DNA of 64,000 nucleotides, taken from the NCBI GenBank assembly GCA_034670065.1, contig JAXMOG010000002.1, positions 62,001-126,000 of the forward strand, written 5' to 3'. The DNA comes from Mesobacterium_A sp034670065 (GTDB taxonomy: Bacteria; Pseudomonadota; Alphaproteobacteria; Rhodobacterales; Rhodobacteraceae). The notes below the pieces were generated by a model. That model saw only the letters and a list, made by a program, of their open reading frames with translations. It searched no databases and had not been told where the DNA came from. A program made the translations under genes and the position numbers. Numbering within the stretch: the stretch's first letter is position 1; every line of letters starts with the position of its first letter. Below, one piece after another: positions 32,579-41,553 of this stretch.

Positions 32579-35170
32579 ATGGGTCAGGCCAAACTGCCAA
32601 ATGACGTTTTGAAGGCCGTTCGCGGCCCGTTAATCCTGACTCATATTGGAATGGCAGCAGAGCAGCTCGCCCGTGCATTCTGGCCGGTTTGGTCTGTACT
32701 GGCTGTGGTGTTGGGCGCGTTGATGCTGGGCGTTCAAGATCATTTGTCTGTCTTGGTTCTTTGGATCATTGGGGCAGTTGCCTTGCTGGCTGTGTCGGCC
32801 AGTTTCGTTTGGGGCCTGCGTGCCTTTCGCTGGCCCAGCCGATTTGATGCGATGGCCCGTTTGGACGCCACCATGAAAGGGCGCCCAATTCAGACCGTTT
32901 TGGACAAACAGGCCATCGGGGCGGATGACCCTGCATCATTGGCGGTTTGGCAGGCCCATCAGGCACGAATGCGCGCAAGGCTTAGCGAAGCCCGCACAGC
33001 CCAGCCTGATTTGCGGGTGTCGCGTGCCGATCCATTTGCACTGCGCTATGTGGCGTTGCTGACACTGTGCGTTGGTCTGTTATTTGGGTCTTTGCTGAAA
33101 GTTGGGTCTGTTACTGCGATGGGTGGTACAGGGCTCAGCTCTGCCAGCGGCCCAACTTGGGAAGGCTGGGTTGAACCGCCAGGCTACACGCGTTTGCCGT
33201 CACTCTACCTAAATGACATCACAACGCCTGAACTGAATGTCGCGCAGGGCAGCCGGATAACGTTGCGGATGTATGGGCAAGAAGGCGCGCTGACGGTTGT
33301 GGAATCTGTCTCAGGCAACCCGATATCCGACGAAAACGGTGCCACGGCCACAGCGCAGGAATTCACCGTCAAAAAGTCCGGTCGTTTGGCGATAGACGGT
33401 GAAGGCGGCCGAATTTGGGAAGTTGCGATGGCCGTCGATGCCGTTCCCAGCGTTCAGCTGGATGGCGAAATTGACGTGACCTTCGAAGGAGAATCCACAA
33501 TTCCCTTTTCAGCGGTCGATGATTACGGCGTGGTAGAAGGCTCAGCGCGTATTGTTTTGGCGCTGGATCAAGTCGAGCGCCGGTATCTTCTGTCGACGGA
33601 ACCCGAGGCACGCCCGGCTATTGAACGGCTGCTGCCTTTGCCCATCGCTGGAAATCGGGCTGACTTCACAGAATCCATGGTCGAGAATTTTTCCCAGCAC
33701 CCTTGGGCGAATTTGCCGGTGTCGTTGGAATTGTCGGTCGAAGATGCACAGGGTCAAACCGGCCTGTCCGAACCAACGGTTATCACCTTGCCCGGTCGTC
33801 GGTTCTTTGAGCCGATGGCCGCCGCTTTGATTGAACAGCGTCGTGCATTGTTGTGGTCTCGCCAGAATGCCAACGATGTTGCGTTGATCCTGCGGGCCAT
33901 CTCTTACCGCCCGGATGGGATTTTCCGGTCCGAAGATGTGGCCGACCGAATGACAGACATCATTGATCAGTTGGAGGAATACGCCTCTTTGGACATGACC
34001 GTGCCGCAGCAGGATGAATTGGCGCAGGATTTGTGGGATCTGGCCGAGGAGCTGGAAGAAGGTGATTTGGCGGATGCGTTGGAACGCCTTCAGCGCGCCC
34101 AGGACCGTTTGAACGAAGCGATGAAGAACGGCGCCTCTGATGCAGAAATCGCCGAGTTGATGCAGGAATTGCGCGACGCCACAGATGAATACATGCGCCA
34201 ACTGGCGCAACAGTCCCAGCGGGAACAAGAACAGACCGGCGAGTCACAGGGCATGGATCAGAATTCCATGCAGATGAGCCAGAATGACCTTCAGCGCATG
34301 ATGGACCGCATTCAAGAGTTGATGGAAGAAGGCCGTATGGCCGAAGCGCAAGAAGCGTTGGAACAGCTGCGCGAAATGCTTGAAAATATGGAGGTCACGC
34401 AAGGCCAAGGCGGGGATGGTCCGCAGTCACCCGGTGAACAGGCCATGGAAGGTTTGGCCGAAACACTGCGTGACCAACAGGAACTGAGCGACGAATCTTT
34501 CCGTGATCTGCAAGAGCAATTCAATCCGGGTGGTCGTCCCGGCCAGCAACCGCCTCAAGGCCAGCAGCCCGGTGAACAGCAAGGCGAACAACAAGGTCAA
34601 CAACCCGGAGAAGGCCAACAAGGTGGCCAAGGCGATGAACAATCGCAGCAGGGTCAGCCAAATGGTCAAAGTACCGAGCAAAGCCTTGCACAACGTCAAC
34701 GCGCTTTGCGTGATGAGGTGAACCGCCAGCGTTCAAACTTGCCTGGCTCAGGAACAGAAGCCGGTGAGCGCGCCAGAGAGTCGCTGGGCCGTGCCGAAGA
34801 CGCGATGGAGGGTGCAGAACAAGCACTGCGTGACGGCGATTTGGCAGAAGCGATTGGTCGTCAGTCAGAAGCCATGGAAGCGCTGCGTGAAGGAATGCGT
34901 GATTTGGGCGAAGCAATGGCCCAGCAACAATCCGAAGGTCAGGGCGAACAGGGCACTGCGCAAGGCGGTGATCCCAACAGCCAGCGTGATCCTCTGGGTC
35001 GTAATGCCGGAACTGACGGCCAGGTGGGAACCGAAGAAAGCTTGTTGCAGGGCGAGGATGTGTACCGCCGGGCGCGTGAACTGCTGGATGAAATCCGCCG
35101 CCGTTCCGGAGAAGGTGAACGGCCCGATGTCGAACTAGAATATCTGGAGCGTTTGCTGGATCGGTTCTGA
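32579..35170 (+). CDS. DUF4175 (TIGR02302-type) membrane protein with Gln/Gly-rich tail
   Basis: An 863-residue protein. Near the N terminus are two membrane helices (FWPVWSVLAVVLGALMLGV and LVLWIIGAVALLAVSASFVWGL), with a third at about 155-175 (VALLTLCVGLLFGSLLKVGSV). A large periplasmic-type domain follows. From about residue 460 on the protein is helical, with coiled-coil-like acidic/Gln segments. Around 640-700 it becomes a low-complexity Gln/Gly/Pro stretch, then more helices end in LEYLERLLDRF. The layout matches the alphaproteobacterial TIGR02302 family usually found near lysA. Function is unknown; an envelope role is inferred. Confidence 0.85.
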   Translation: MGQAKLPNDVLKAVRGPLILTHIGMAAEQLARAFWPVWSVLAVVLGALMLGVQDHLSVLVLWIIGAVALLAVSASFVWGLRAFRWPSRFDAMARLDATMKGRPIQTVLDKQAIGADDPASLAVWQAHQARMRARLSEARTAQPDLRVSRADPFALRYVALLTLCVGLLFGSLLKVGSVTAMGGTGLSSASGPTWEGWVEPPGYTRLPSLYLNDITTPELNVAQGSRITLRMYGQEGALTVVESVSGNPISDENGATATAQEFTVKKSGRLAIDGEGGRIWEVAMAVDAVPSVQLDGEIDVTFEGESTIPFSAVDDYGVVEGSARIVLALDQVERRYLLSTEPEARPAIERLLPLPIAGNRADFTESMVENFSQHPWANLPVSLELSVEDAQGQTGLSEPTVITLPGRRFFEPMAAALIEQRRALLWSRQNANDVALILRAISYRPDGIFRSEDVADRMTDIIDQLEEYASLDMTVPQQDELAQDLWDLAEELEEGDLADALERLQRAQDRLNEAMKNGASDAEIAELMQELRDATDEYMRQLAQQSQREQEQTGESQGMDQNSMQMSQNDLQRMMDRIQELMEEGRMAEAQEALEQLREMLENMEVTQGQGGDGPQSPGEQAMEGLAETLRDQQELSDESFRDLQEQFNPGGRPGQQPPQGQQPGEQQGEQQGQQPGEGQQGGQGDEQSQQGQPNGQSTEQSLAQRQRALRDEVNRQRSNLPGSGTEAGERARESLGRAEDAMEGAEQALRDGDLAEAIGRQSEAMEALREGMRDLGEAMAQQQSEGQGEQGTAQGGDPNSQRDPLGRNAGTDGQVGTEESLLQGEDVYRRARELLDEIRRRSGEGERPDVELEYLERLLDRF

Positions 35171-35197
35171 TCCAGTCGGCAAGGTGCCTGAAACGGC

Positions 35198-35223
35198 AAA
35201 AGGCAGGCGAATGCCTGCCTTTT
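35198..35223. terminator. Bidirectional terminator between the DUF4175 and DUF1127 genes
   Basis: An 11-bp perfect stem (AAAAGGCAGGC at 35198-35208 with GCCTGCCTTTT at 35213-35223) and a GAAT loop. The A-rich left and T-rich right arms let it act for both convergent genes. Confidence 0.88.
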
Positions 35224-35250
35224 CAGTCGTGAAGGTGTGAAGCGGTAAGC

Positions 35251-35469
35251 TTACACGTACATCGAGCTGCGAAACACGTGAATTGCGATCGTTTCCCGTG
35301 TCAGACCTTTTTCAGCCAATTGTTCGTCGGACAGGCTGTTCAACTTGTTCAATTCTTTGATGCGAGGATCGTTTTCGCCCAAAGAGACCAAGAAGTGGCC
35401 GATCTTGGAAAAGAAGTTTTTGATGAAGTTGTGGTCGGTGTGGGAGATATGCGTTGCGACGTGTGCCAT
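35251..35469 (-). CDS. DUF1127-like small protein
   Basis: A 72-residue protein. The C-terminal part LNKLNSLSDEQLAEKGLTRETIAIHVFRSSMYV matches the DUF1127 pattern (L-x-x-L-S-D-E-x-L-x-x-x-G-L-x-R-x-x-I). The N-terminal part is a short amphipathic segment with several His residues. Such proteins are small cytosolic factors, in some alphaproteobacteria linked to RNA turnover and phosphate or stress responses. Here that is only family knowledge. The gene is monocistronic, with a palindrome-rich upstream region. Confidence 0.75.
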   Translation of the reverse strand: MAHVATHISHTDHNFIKNFFSKIGHFLVSLGENDPRIKELNKLNSLSDEQLAEKGLTRETIAIHVFRSSMYV

Positions 35470-35550
35470 GAGTGCCTCGGCGTTTTAGAAATGATGTTGT
35501 TGCACTAGAGATAGAAATTATTCTGCACTGCAGCAATGCACCTTTCGACA

Positions 35551-35575
35551 TAGCCGATACGCAGTATCGTCATGG
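35551..35575. promoter_or_regulatory. Palindrome upstream of the DUF1127 gene
   Basis: CGATAC-GCA-GTATCG (35555-35569) is a perfect 6-bp inverted repeat with a 3-bp centre, flanked by partly matching TAGCC and GGCTA. It is about 85 bp upstream of the DUF1127 start in a 215-bp gap otherwise without genes. It may be an operator, or a hairpin near the promoter. No regulator is named. Confidence 0.3.
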
Positions 35576-35684
35576 CTAATGCACGAATTTACCAAGATAT
35601 TTACCAATAGAGGGTGAAACCCCTGCCTCAGATACGGCCATTGTCCGGGAACAAAACTGCGGACACTTGGGTCGAAATGTGCCG

Positions 35685-36383
35685 CTAGGTTCCGATATAG
35701 TCCCTCAAGGCTTTTGGCGGATTTTTCAGCAAGTCTTCTGCGGTTTTTGGCGGATAGACAGTGCCGTCATCCACCAGAATAATGTCTTCTGCAAAACGGC
35801 GCGCGTCACCCACATCATGCGTCACCATGATTGCTGTTGTCCCGGTTGGGGCGGTCAGCGAACAGATCAGATCAGCCATTTCCTGTCGCAGCGCGGGACC
35901 CAAAGCCGAAAACGGCTCATCCAGCAACAGGATCGGGCGGTCTTGCAACAACACGCGTGCCAAGGCGGCACGGCTACGTTGCCCGCCTGACAATGCCTCT
36001 GGACGTCGCTTTTGAAACCCGGCCAAGCCAACCTGATCCAGAGCTGCGTCAATTCTTTCTTCGTCACCCGATTGCGCGCGGCCACTTTTGGGGCGCATGG
36101 CCAATGTCAGATTTTGGCCAATTGTCAGATGTGGAAAAAGGTTATTGTCTTGGAACAGAATGGCCACGGGGCGGTCGCCGGGGGCAGATTGCGTGACGTC
36201 TTGTCCATCTACCAGGATGCGACCCACCTGCGGTGTTTGAAAACCAGAAATCAAATCAAGCAGGGTCGATTTCCCTGCTCCCGAAGGCCCGATTATGGCG
36301 GTTCGCCGGCCCTTTGCGACGGTCAGGTCGGCGGATAATTCAAACGCGCCTTGCCGAAAGCGTATGTTATCAAGTTGCAGCAT
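35685..36383 (-). CDS. thiQ: Thiamine ABC transporter ATP-binding protein
   Basis: A 232-residue ATPase, close to the short length usual for ThiQ. Walker A is IIGPSGAGKSTLLDLISGF, the Q-loop LFQDNNLFPHLTIGQN, the signature LSGGQRSRAALAR, Walker B ILLLDEPFSALGP and the switch His MVTHDVGDARR. ATG 36383 (LQLDNIRFRQGAF) overlaps thiP by 14 bp and is preferred to TTG 36404. It is the third gene of the riboswitch-controlled thiBPQ operon. Confidence 0.92.
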   Translation of the reverse strand: MLQLDNIRFRQGAFELSADLTVAKGRRTAIIGPSGAGKSTLLDLISGFQTPQVGRILVDGQDVTQSAPGDRPVAILFQDNNLFPHLTIGQNLTLAMRPKSGRAQSGDEERIDAALDQVGLAGFQKRRPEALSGGQRSRAALARVLLQDRPILLLDEPFSALGPALRQEMADLICSLTAPTGTTAIMVTHDVGDARRFAEDIILVDDGTVYPPKTAEDLLKNPPKALRDYIGT

Positions 36384-37881
36384 TTGCACGGCCCCCTCGG
36401 TCAAACACCCAGAACAGCGCCAGACTGAGCATCAACAGCAGCAATGCAGCCCCTGCGGCTTGCTCCATACGATAGGCCCCCATCAAACGATAGATATATA
36501 GCGGCAGCGTCACCCTGTCGGGATCTGCAAATAATGCGATAACGCCCAAATCGCCCATCGAAAGGGCCGCTGTGAGGCCCGCGGCAAACCCGATCGGGCG
36601 CCGTAGACGTGGCAAGAACACCCGACGCAGCCAGACAAACCCGTTTAGCCCAAGGGCGGTGGAAAGTCTGTGATAGTCCGATTGTATCACTTCGGCCTCG
36701 GGGCGCAGAATACGTACGGCGAAGGGCAAGGCCATCAACGCATTCACGACCGCGGTCACAGGCAGGGCAACCGAAAGCGGAGAAACATAGGGGCGCAAGA
36801 TCAAGAACAACCCCATGCCCAGAACCAAGGGTGACAGGGCAATCCCGCACAACGCGACCCATTCGCCCACACGGTTGGCCAGTGGCAAGGCCCAGATCAG
36901 ACATAACGCAGTGGATGCCAAGGCAACCGTCAGAGAATGCCAAACAGCGGGCCAAACGTTTCCAAGATCCAGCAATGTAGGCGCGCCCTTCACAACAACC
37001 ATCGCCAACGGCAAAAGCAGAAAGGCTGCAACCAGACCAATGCAGGCGAAATCCTGCAAAACCAAGGGCCAACTGCGTGCGTCCCATCGCGGGATGATCC
37101 GGTCCATCGCAGCGCCAAACCGTTGTTTGGCAGCAAAGCGCAGGGACATGGCACCTGCCGCCAAAGCCAGTGACAATTGCAACAGCGCCAGCATCACGGC
37201 ATGGGCCACGTCAAAGTCAAAACGCAGGGTCTGATAAATCGACAGTTCCAACGTTGTGGCTTTGGGCCCGCCGCCCAGTGTCAAAGCCACCGCGAACGAA
37301 GACAGGCAGATCACGAATATCACCACAAATGCGCTTGGTGCGACTGCGCGCAACAAGGGCCATTCCAAACTGCGAAAGATTTGACCACTACTTAGACCCA
37401 AGCTGGAGGCCAGCCTGAACCGTTCAGCCGGAATTGCCAGCCACCCTTGCAGGATCATTCGCGTGGCCAAGGGCAAGTTGAAAAACACATGCGCGATGAC
37501 AACGCCGTGCAAGCCATAAATATTCAAGGACAGACCAAACGGTGCAAGGGCACTGTTCAGCAGCCCGCTTTGGCCAAAAACGGCCAACAAACCCAAAACC
37601 GCAACGATGACGGGCAGGATAAAGGGTGCACCCAGAAGCGTGATCAGAATGCCGCGGCCAATGAATTGGCGCCGCGCCAGTGCTCGTGCGGTGGGAATGG
37701 CCAAGGCGACGCTGAAGGCGGCAGACAGCGTGGCTTGGAGCAAGGTAAAGCGAAGCGCTTGCCAATCGGCTGCAACGGGCCACGACAGCCCGCCGCCAAA
37801 TGCCAGCAAGGCGACCACCGGACCAAAGATCAGTCCGGTGACCGCCAATACGGCGATTACTGAGATAAGGCGCGACGCCAT
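36370..37881 (-). CDS. thiP: Thiamine ABC transporter permease
   Basis: A 503-residue fused permease with about twelve hydrophobic helices. Two EAA-type coupling loops show the internal duplication: FRLASSLGLSSGQIFRSLEWPLL in the first half and HRLSTALGLNGFVWLRRVFLPRL in the second. This double length is typical of ThiP. It overlaps thiB by 25 bp at its start and thiQ by 14 bp at its end, so all three are translationally coupled. Confidence 0.93.
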   Translation of the reverse strand: MASRLISVIAVLAVTGLIFGPVVALLAFGGGLSWPVAADWQALRFTLLQATLSAAFSVALAIPTARALARRQFIGRGILITLLGAPFILPVIVAVLGLLAVFGQSGLLNSALAPFGLSLNIYGLHGVVIAHVFFNLPLATRMILQGWLAIPAERFRLASSLGLSSGQIFRSLEWPLLRAVAPSAFVVIFVICLSSFAVALTLGGGPKATTLELSIYQTLRFDFDVAHAVMLALLQLSLALAAGAMSLRFAAKQRFGAAMDRIIPRWDARSWPLVLQDFACIGLVAAFLLLPLAMVVVKGAPTLLDLGNVWPAVWHSLTVALASTALCLIWALPLANRVGEWVALCGIALSPLVLGMGLFLILRPYVSPLSVALPVTAVVNALMALPFAVRILRPEAEVIQSDYHRLSTALGLNGFVWLRRVFLPRLRRPIGFAAGLTAALSMGDLGVIALFADPDRVTLPLYIYRLMGAYRMEQAAGAALLLLMLSLALFWVFDRGGRANAAT

Positions 37882-38837
37882 TCTTCTATTGCATCATCCC
37901 GCAACGCAGCGGAGTCATCCTCATTCAGGAAAATTGCCTTGCCCGGTTCAGCAAGGTCTTGAAACACCTGTGGCCAGTCAGATTTGGCCAGAGCCGAAGG
38001 ATAAGACCAGTTGGTTTCCGGGATCGCATTTTGGAAAGTGGGTGACATGATAAAGGCCATGAATGCATCTGCCAGTTCCGGTTGGTCTGTTCCGGCCACT
38101 TTGGCCGCCAGCTCAAAATAGGCGTAGTGGCCTTCGTCGAAAATCACTGCCTTTTTGGTTTCATCCCCTTCGGCGGCAATGTGATAGGCAGGTGATGTTG
38201 TGAACGACAGCACCATTGGCGCTTCGCCATCTGTGAACAGGCCATAGGCTTCGGACCATCCCTTGGTCACGGTCAGGATATGTGGCGCGACACCTTTCCA
38301 GATCTCTTCTGCACGGTCACCGTAGACGGCCTTGACCCACAGTACCAACGCAAGACCCGAGATAGAGCTGCGCGGATCTTGGATGACAACCTTCAGGTCA
38401 TCTGGGGCTTGGGCAAGAGCTTCGAAACTGGTAGGCGGGTTTTCCAGCTTGGTGGTGTCATATACAAAGGACACGTAGGACCAATCGAAAGGCAGGAACA
38501 CATCGTCTGTCCATTCGATAGGCAGTTCAAGCTGTTCATTGTCTTGGCCATGATGCGCGAACAAACCGCTTTCACGGGCTTTCTTGGTCACGTCCGTGTT
38601 CAGGCCGATGACGATATCTGCAGAGGTCTTATTACCCTCCAGCAACAGGCGCGGCAGCAAATCACCTGGCTTGAATTGCAAATCACAGGCACAGCTTTCC
38701 TCAAACGAGGCCTCAATAACGGGGCCAGGGCCCCATTCAGAGGTAAAATAATCGGGGGCATAGACAGTTAGAACGGGTGTATCTGCCAGCGCTGCGCTGG
38801 CTGCAAACAATCCCGCGGCAAATGGTAGGGCCTTCAT
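37857..38837 (-). CDS. thiB: Thiamine ABC transporter periplasmic binding protein
   Basis: A 326-residue periplasmic binding protein. Signal MKALPFAAGLFAASAALA is followed by DTPVLTVYAPDYFTSEWGPGPVIEASFEESCACDLQF. The family features VLSFTTSPAYH and PETNWSYPSALAKSDWP match ThiB, with tryptophan and tyrosine available to stack on thiamine. Two close Cys residues (CAC) are seen. It is the first gene after the TPP riboswitch, which strongly supports thiamine or its phosphates as ligand. Confidence 0.93.
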   Translation of the reverse strand: MKALPFAAGLFAASAALADTPVLTVYAPDYFTSEWGPGPVIEASFEESCACDLQFKPGDLLPRLLLEGNKTSADIVIGLNTDVTKKARESGLFAHHGQDNEQLELPIEWTDDVFLPFDWSYVSFVYDTTKLENPPTSFEALAQAPDDLKVVIQDPRSSISGLALVLWVKAVYGDRAEEIWKGVAPHILTVTKGWSEAYGLFTDGEAPMVLSFTTSPAYHIAAEGDETKKAVIFDEGHYAYFELAAKVAGTDQPELADAFMAFIMSPTFQNAIPETNWSYPSALAKSDWPQVFQDLAEPGKAIFLNEDDSAALRDDAIEEWRRALSQ

Positions 38838-38887
38838 GGCATCCTCCTAATTTGCGGCGAGAGGGTAGGATCATGGCGAATGCCGAA

Positions 38888-38976
38888 ACCTTCCCTCCGC
38901 CGGTGTTAACCGGTTCAGGTTCAACGGGTTCACAAATCGCATCTCAGCCTTGTCTGCGTGCAAGGCACCCCGAGGT
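38888..38976 (-). ncRNA. TPP riboswitch (THI element) controlling thiBPQ
   Basis: Read on the minus strand, the conserved blocks occur in order: CTCGGGGTGCC near 38976, GGCTGAGA, ACCCGTTGAACCTGA, then GGTTAACACC in the P3/P4 arms and GGAGGGAA closing the aptamer near 38888. It lies about 50 bp upstream of the thiB start. TPP binding is expected to reduce expression of the thiamine importer, probably at translation initiation because no clear terminator hairpin follows. Confidence 0.96.
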
Positions 38977-39072
38977 ACGGCGCAAACTATGGTGCACCCA
39001 GGTATGTTTCAAGCGAAATCGCTTGAGGCTGCGCCGCCTCTGGCCTAGGAAAACCGGCAAAGGAGACGCCCC

Positions 39073-40176
39073 ATGAGCATGAACACATTTGGTCACTTGT
39101 TCCGTGTCACCACATGGGGTGAAAGCCATGGTCCTGCCCTTGGCGCGACCGTTGATGGCTGTCCGCCCGGTGTGCCGGTTGATGCCGCGATGATTCAGCA
39201 TTGGCTGGATCGGCGCAAACCCGGACAAAACAAATTCACCACTCAGCGCCGCGAAGCTGACGAAGTTAAAATCCTGTCTGGCGTTTTTGAGGGTCAAACA
39301 ACGGGTACGCCCATTCAGTTGATGATCGAAAACACGGATCAACGCTCCAAAGACTATGGCGATATCGCAGAAAAATTCCGTCCGGGTCATGCCGATATCA
39401 CCTATTGGCAGAAATACGGAATCCGTGACTATCGCGGTGGTGGCCGGTCATCGGCACGCGAAACCGCTGCACGGGTGGCGGCAGGTGGTCTGGCGCGCGA
39501 GGCGATCAAGGCTTTGGTCCCTGATGTGCAAATCACCGGTTACATGACGCAAGTTGGCCCACATCAAATTGATCGGGATCACTTTGATTGGGATCAGATT
39601 GAACAGAACCCGTTTTGGACGCCGGATTCTGAAGCAGCAGAAACATGGGCTGACTATCTGGGTGAGCTGCGCAAAAGCGGTAACTCTGTCGGCGCGGTTG
39701 TCGAAGTGGTGGCACGCGGTGTGCCCGCCGGGCTGGGCGCGCCGGTATATGGCAAACTGGATACCGATCTGGCCGCAGCCATGATGAGCATCAACGCAGT
39801 CAAAGGTGTTGAAATCGGCGAAGGCATGGCGGCCGCAACATTGACCGGCGAAGACAATGCGGATGAGATCTTTATGGGGAACGACGGTCAGCCGGTCTAT
39901 TCCTCAAACCATGCGGGCGGCATTTTGGGCGGTATTTCAACCGGTCAGGATATTGTTGTGCGCTTTGCGGTTAAGCCGACCTCGTCGATCCTGAAGCCGC
40001 GCCAGACAATCACCAAGTCGGGCAACGCAGCCGAAATCATCACAAAGGGCCGACATGATCCCTGCGTTGGAATCCGAGCTGTACCTGTGGGTGAAGCGAT
40101 GATGGCCTGCGTGGTCTTGGATCACTTGCTATTGCATCGGGGCCAGGTTGGCGCGAACCGTGGACGGATTGGCTGA
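39073..40176 (+). CDS. aroC: Chorismate synthase
   Basis: A 367-residue FMN-dependent enzyme that forms chorismate from EPSP. The three family signatures are present: GESHGPALGATVDGCPPG at the N terminus, YRGGGRSSARETAARVAAG, and RHDPCVGIRAVPVGEAM near the end. AAGGAG precedes the ATG. It is divergent from thiB. The 5' leader holds a short stem (TCAAGCGA/TCGCTTGA at 39009-39026) of unknown role. An AEC transporter starts 3 bp after its stop. Confidence 0.97.
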   Translation: MSMNTFGHLFRVTTWGESHGPALGATVDGCPPGVPVDAAMIQHWLDRRKPGQNKFTTQRREADEVKILSGVFEGQTTGTPIQLMIENTDQRSKDYGDIAEKFRPGHADITYWQKYGIRDYRGGGRSSARETAARVAAGGLAREAIKALVPDVQITGYMTQVGPHQIDRDHFDWDQIEQNPFWTPDSEAAETWADYLGELRKSGNSVGAVVEVVARGVPAGLGAPVYGKLDTDLAAAMMSINAVKGVEIGEGMAAATLTGEDNADEIFMGNDGQPVYSSNHAGGILGGISTGQDIVVRFAVKPTSSILKPRQTITKSGNAAEIITKGRHDPCVGIRAVPVGEAMMACVVLDHLLLHRGQVGANRGRIG

Positions 40177-40179
40177 CTT

Positions 40180-41124
40180 TTGGATGCAATCCTAAACATT
40201 GTCTTACCGATCTTCGGCTGCATTGCCTTGGGTTATTTCTCTGTCCTACGAGGCGTGTTCAAACCCGGTGATATGCGGGTCTTTTCCAGCTATATAATGA
40301 GCTTCGGCCTGCCCGCGCTTTTGTTCTTGGCGTTTAGCCAGCGATCCTTTGGTGAACTTGTTACGCCAACCTATATGGTGGTGTATCTGCTGGGCGGCCT
40401 GACCGCGGGTTCACTGATCTATATGATCGCCTGGGCACAAGGAAACGGACCTGCACGCCGCGCCATTGGTATGCTGGGCGCTATGGCGCCAAACTCGGCC
40501 TATTTTGGCTATCCCATGATCCTGCTGACATTCCCTGATCTGGCAACATCCGTCCTTGCCATGAACATGTTGGTTGAGAATTTCATCCTGATTCCGCTTT
40601 GTATGGTTTTCTTGGAATTGGCGCGGCCGGGCAAACAAAAAGCAATTTGGCGCAGCTTGATAGGCGCGCTGTGGATCACGTTGAAGCGCCCTTTTGTTGT
40701 CGCGTTGATCTTGGGGATGGTGGTGTCAGTTATTGGCGTTCCTGTGCCAGCCCCGCTGGACAGTTTAATGACAATGCTGGCTACGGCCACAGGTGCACTG
40801 TCACTGTTCGTGATCGGGGGCGGTCTGGTTGGTTTGCCATTGGGAGGAAACAGCCTGTTGGCGTCACAGATTGCGATTGGGAAATTGTTGCTTCAGCCTG
40901 CGGCAGTGGCCGCAGTAGCTTTTTTGGTGATCGCGTTCGGATGGCCGGGATTGTCACCGGAACTGCGGACAGCGGCTATTTTGACATCCGCAGCCCCGAT
41001 GTTCAGTATTTTTCCGGTCATAGCGCAGGAATATGGCCATGAGGGCTTGGCGTCATTGGCGCAAACAGGGGCGGTGGTCGCCTCTTTGTTCACGCTGACA
41101 GCCTTCATGGTATTGTTGCTATAA
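40180..41124 (+). CDS. AEC (auxin efflux carrier) family transporter
   Basis: A 314-residue inner-membrane protein with about ten hydrophobic helices in two five-helix halves (MDAILNIVLPIFGCIALGYFSVLRG; VLAMNMLVENFILIPLCMVF; AAILTSAAPMFSIFPVIAQEYG). The NAPMF-like TSAAPMF and the Pro-rich helices fit the family. Substrates are usually small organic acids or are unknown. The only usable start is TTG 40180, 3 bp after the aroC stop; the frame is closed just before it. Translation is therefore probably coupled to aroC. Confidence 0.85.
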   Translation: MDAILNIVLPIFGCIALGYFSVLRGVFKPGDMRVFSSYIMSFGLPALLFLAFSQRSFGELVTPTYMVVYLLGGLTAGSLIYMIAWAQGNGPARRAIGMLGAMAPNSAYFGYPMILLTFPDLATSVLAMNMLVENFILIPLCMVFLELARPGKQKAIWRSLIGALWITLKRPFVVALILGMVVSVIGVPVPAPLDSLMTMLATATGALSLFVIGGGLVGLPLGGNSLLASQIAIGKLLLQPAAVAAVAFLVIAFGWPGLSPELRTAAILTSAAPMFSIFPVIAQEYGHEGLASLAQTGAVVASLFTLTAFMVLLL

Positions 41125-41131
41125 CGCGGGA

Positions 41132-41542
41132 TCAGGCGGTGGCCGCACCCAACGCGGTGTCCATCAACGCTTTGATTGTTGCCGTGTCGGTTTGTGCAAT
41201 GATGCGGCCCAGTTCCTGATCGCCCTTCAGCACAACCAAGGTGGATCTGCGGGGAATGCGCAAACTTTTGGTTAGCTCTGATTTGCCGTGCTCATCCCAG
41301 TCAACGTTGATGAAGGTGATATTCTTTTCATACGCAGGATTGGCTGCCTTCAGCTTTTTCAACACGTCTTCCTGCGCCCGGCAGGTTGAGCACCAGCTGG
41401 CCTTGAAGTCCAAGAACACGGTATCGCCCGCTTTCAAATGATTGGTGACCAAGCCGTTTTTATATTCTTTCGGTGCAGCCAAAGCAGCGCGCGGCACAAT
41501 CGCCAATGCGGCACCGGCTGCAATAAATGTTCGACGATCCAT
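41132..41542 (-). CDS. Thioredoxin-like exported protein
   Basis: A 136-residue protein. The N terminus MDRRTFIAAGAALAIVPRAALAAP looks like an export signal with a twin-Arg start (DRRTFI). The redox motif DFKASWCSTCRAQEDVL has Cys 51 and Cys 54. The cis-Pro region is RIPRRSTLVVLKGDQEL. ATG 41542 is chosen; the upstream frame overlaps the membrane-protein gene. It lies 11 bp after the ccdA-like gene, suggesting that the membrane protein supplies electrons to it. Confidence 0.88.
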   Translation of the reverse strand: MDRRTFIAAGAALAIVPRAALAAPKEYKNGLVTNHLKAGDTVFLDFKASWCSTCRAQEDVLKKLKAANPAYEKNITFINVDWDEHGKSELTKSLRIPRRSTLVVLKGDQELGRIIAQTDTATIKALMDTALGAATA

Positions 41543-41553
41543 GTTTGTCTCCT

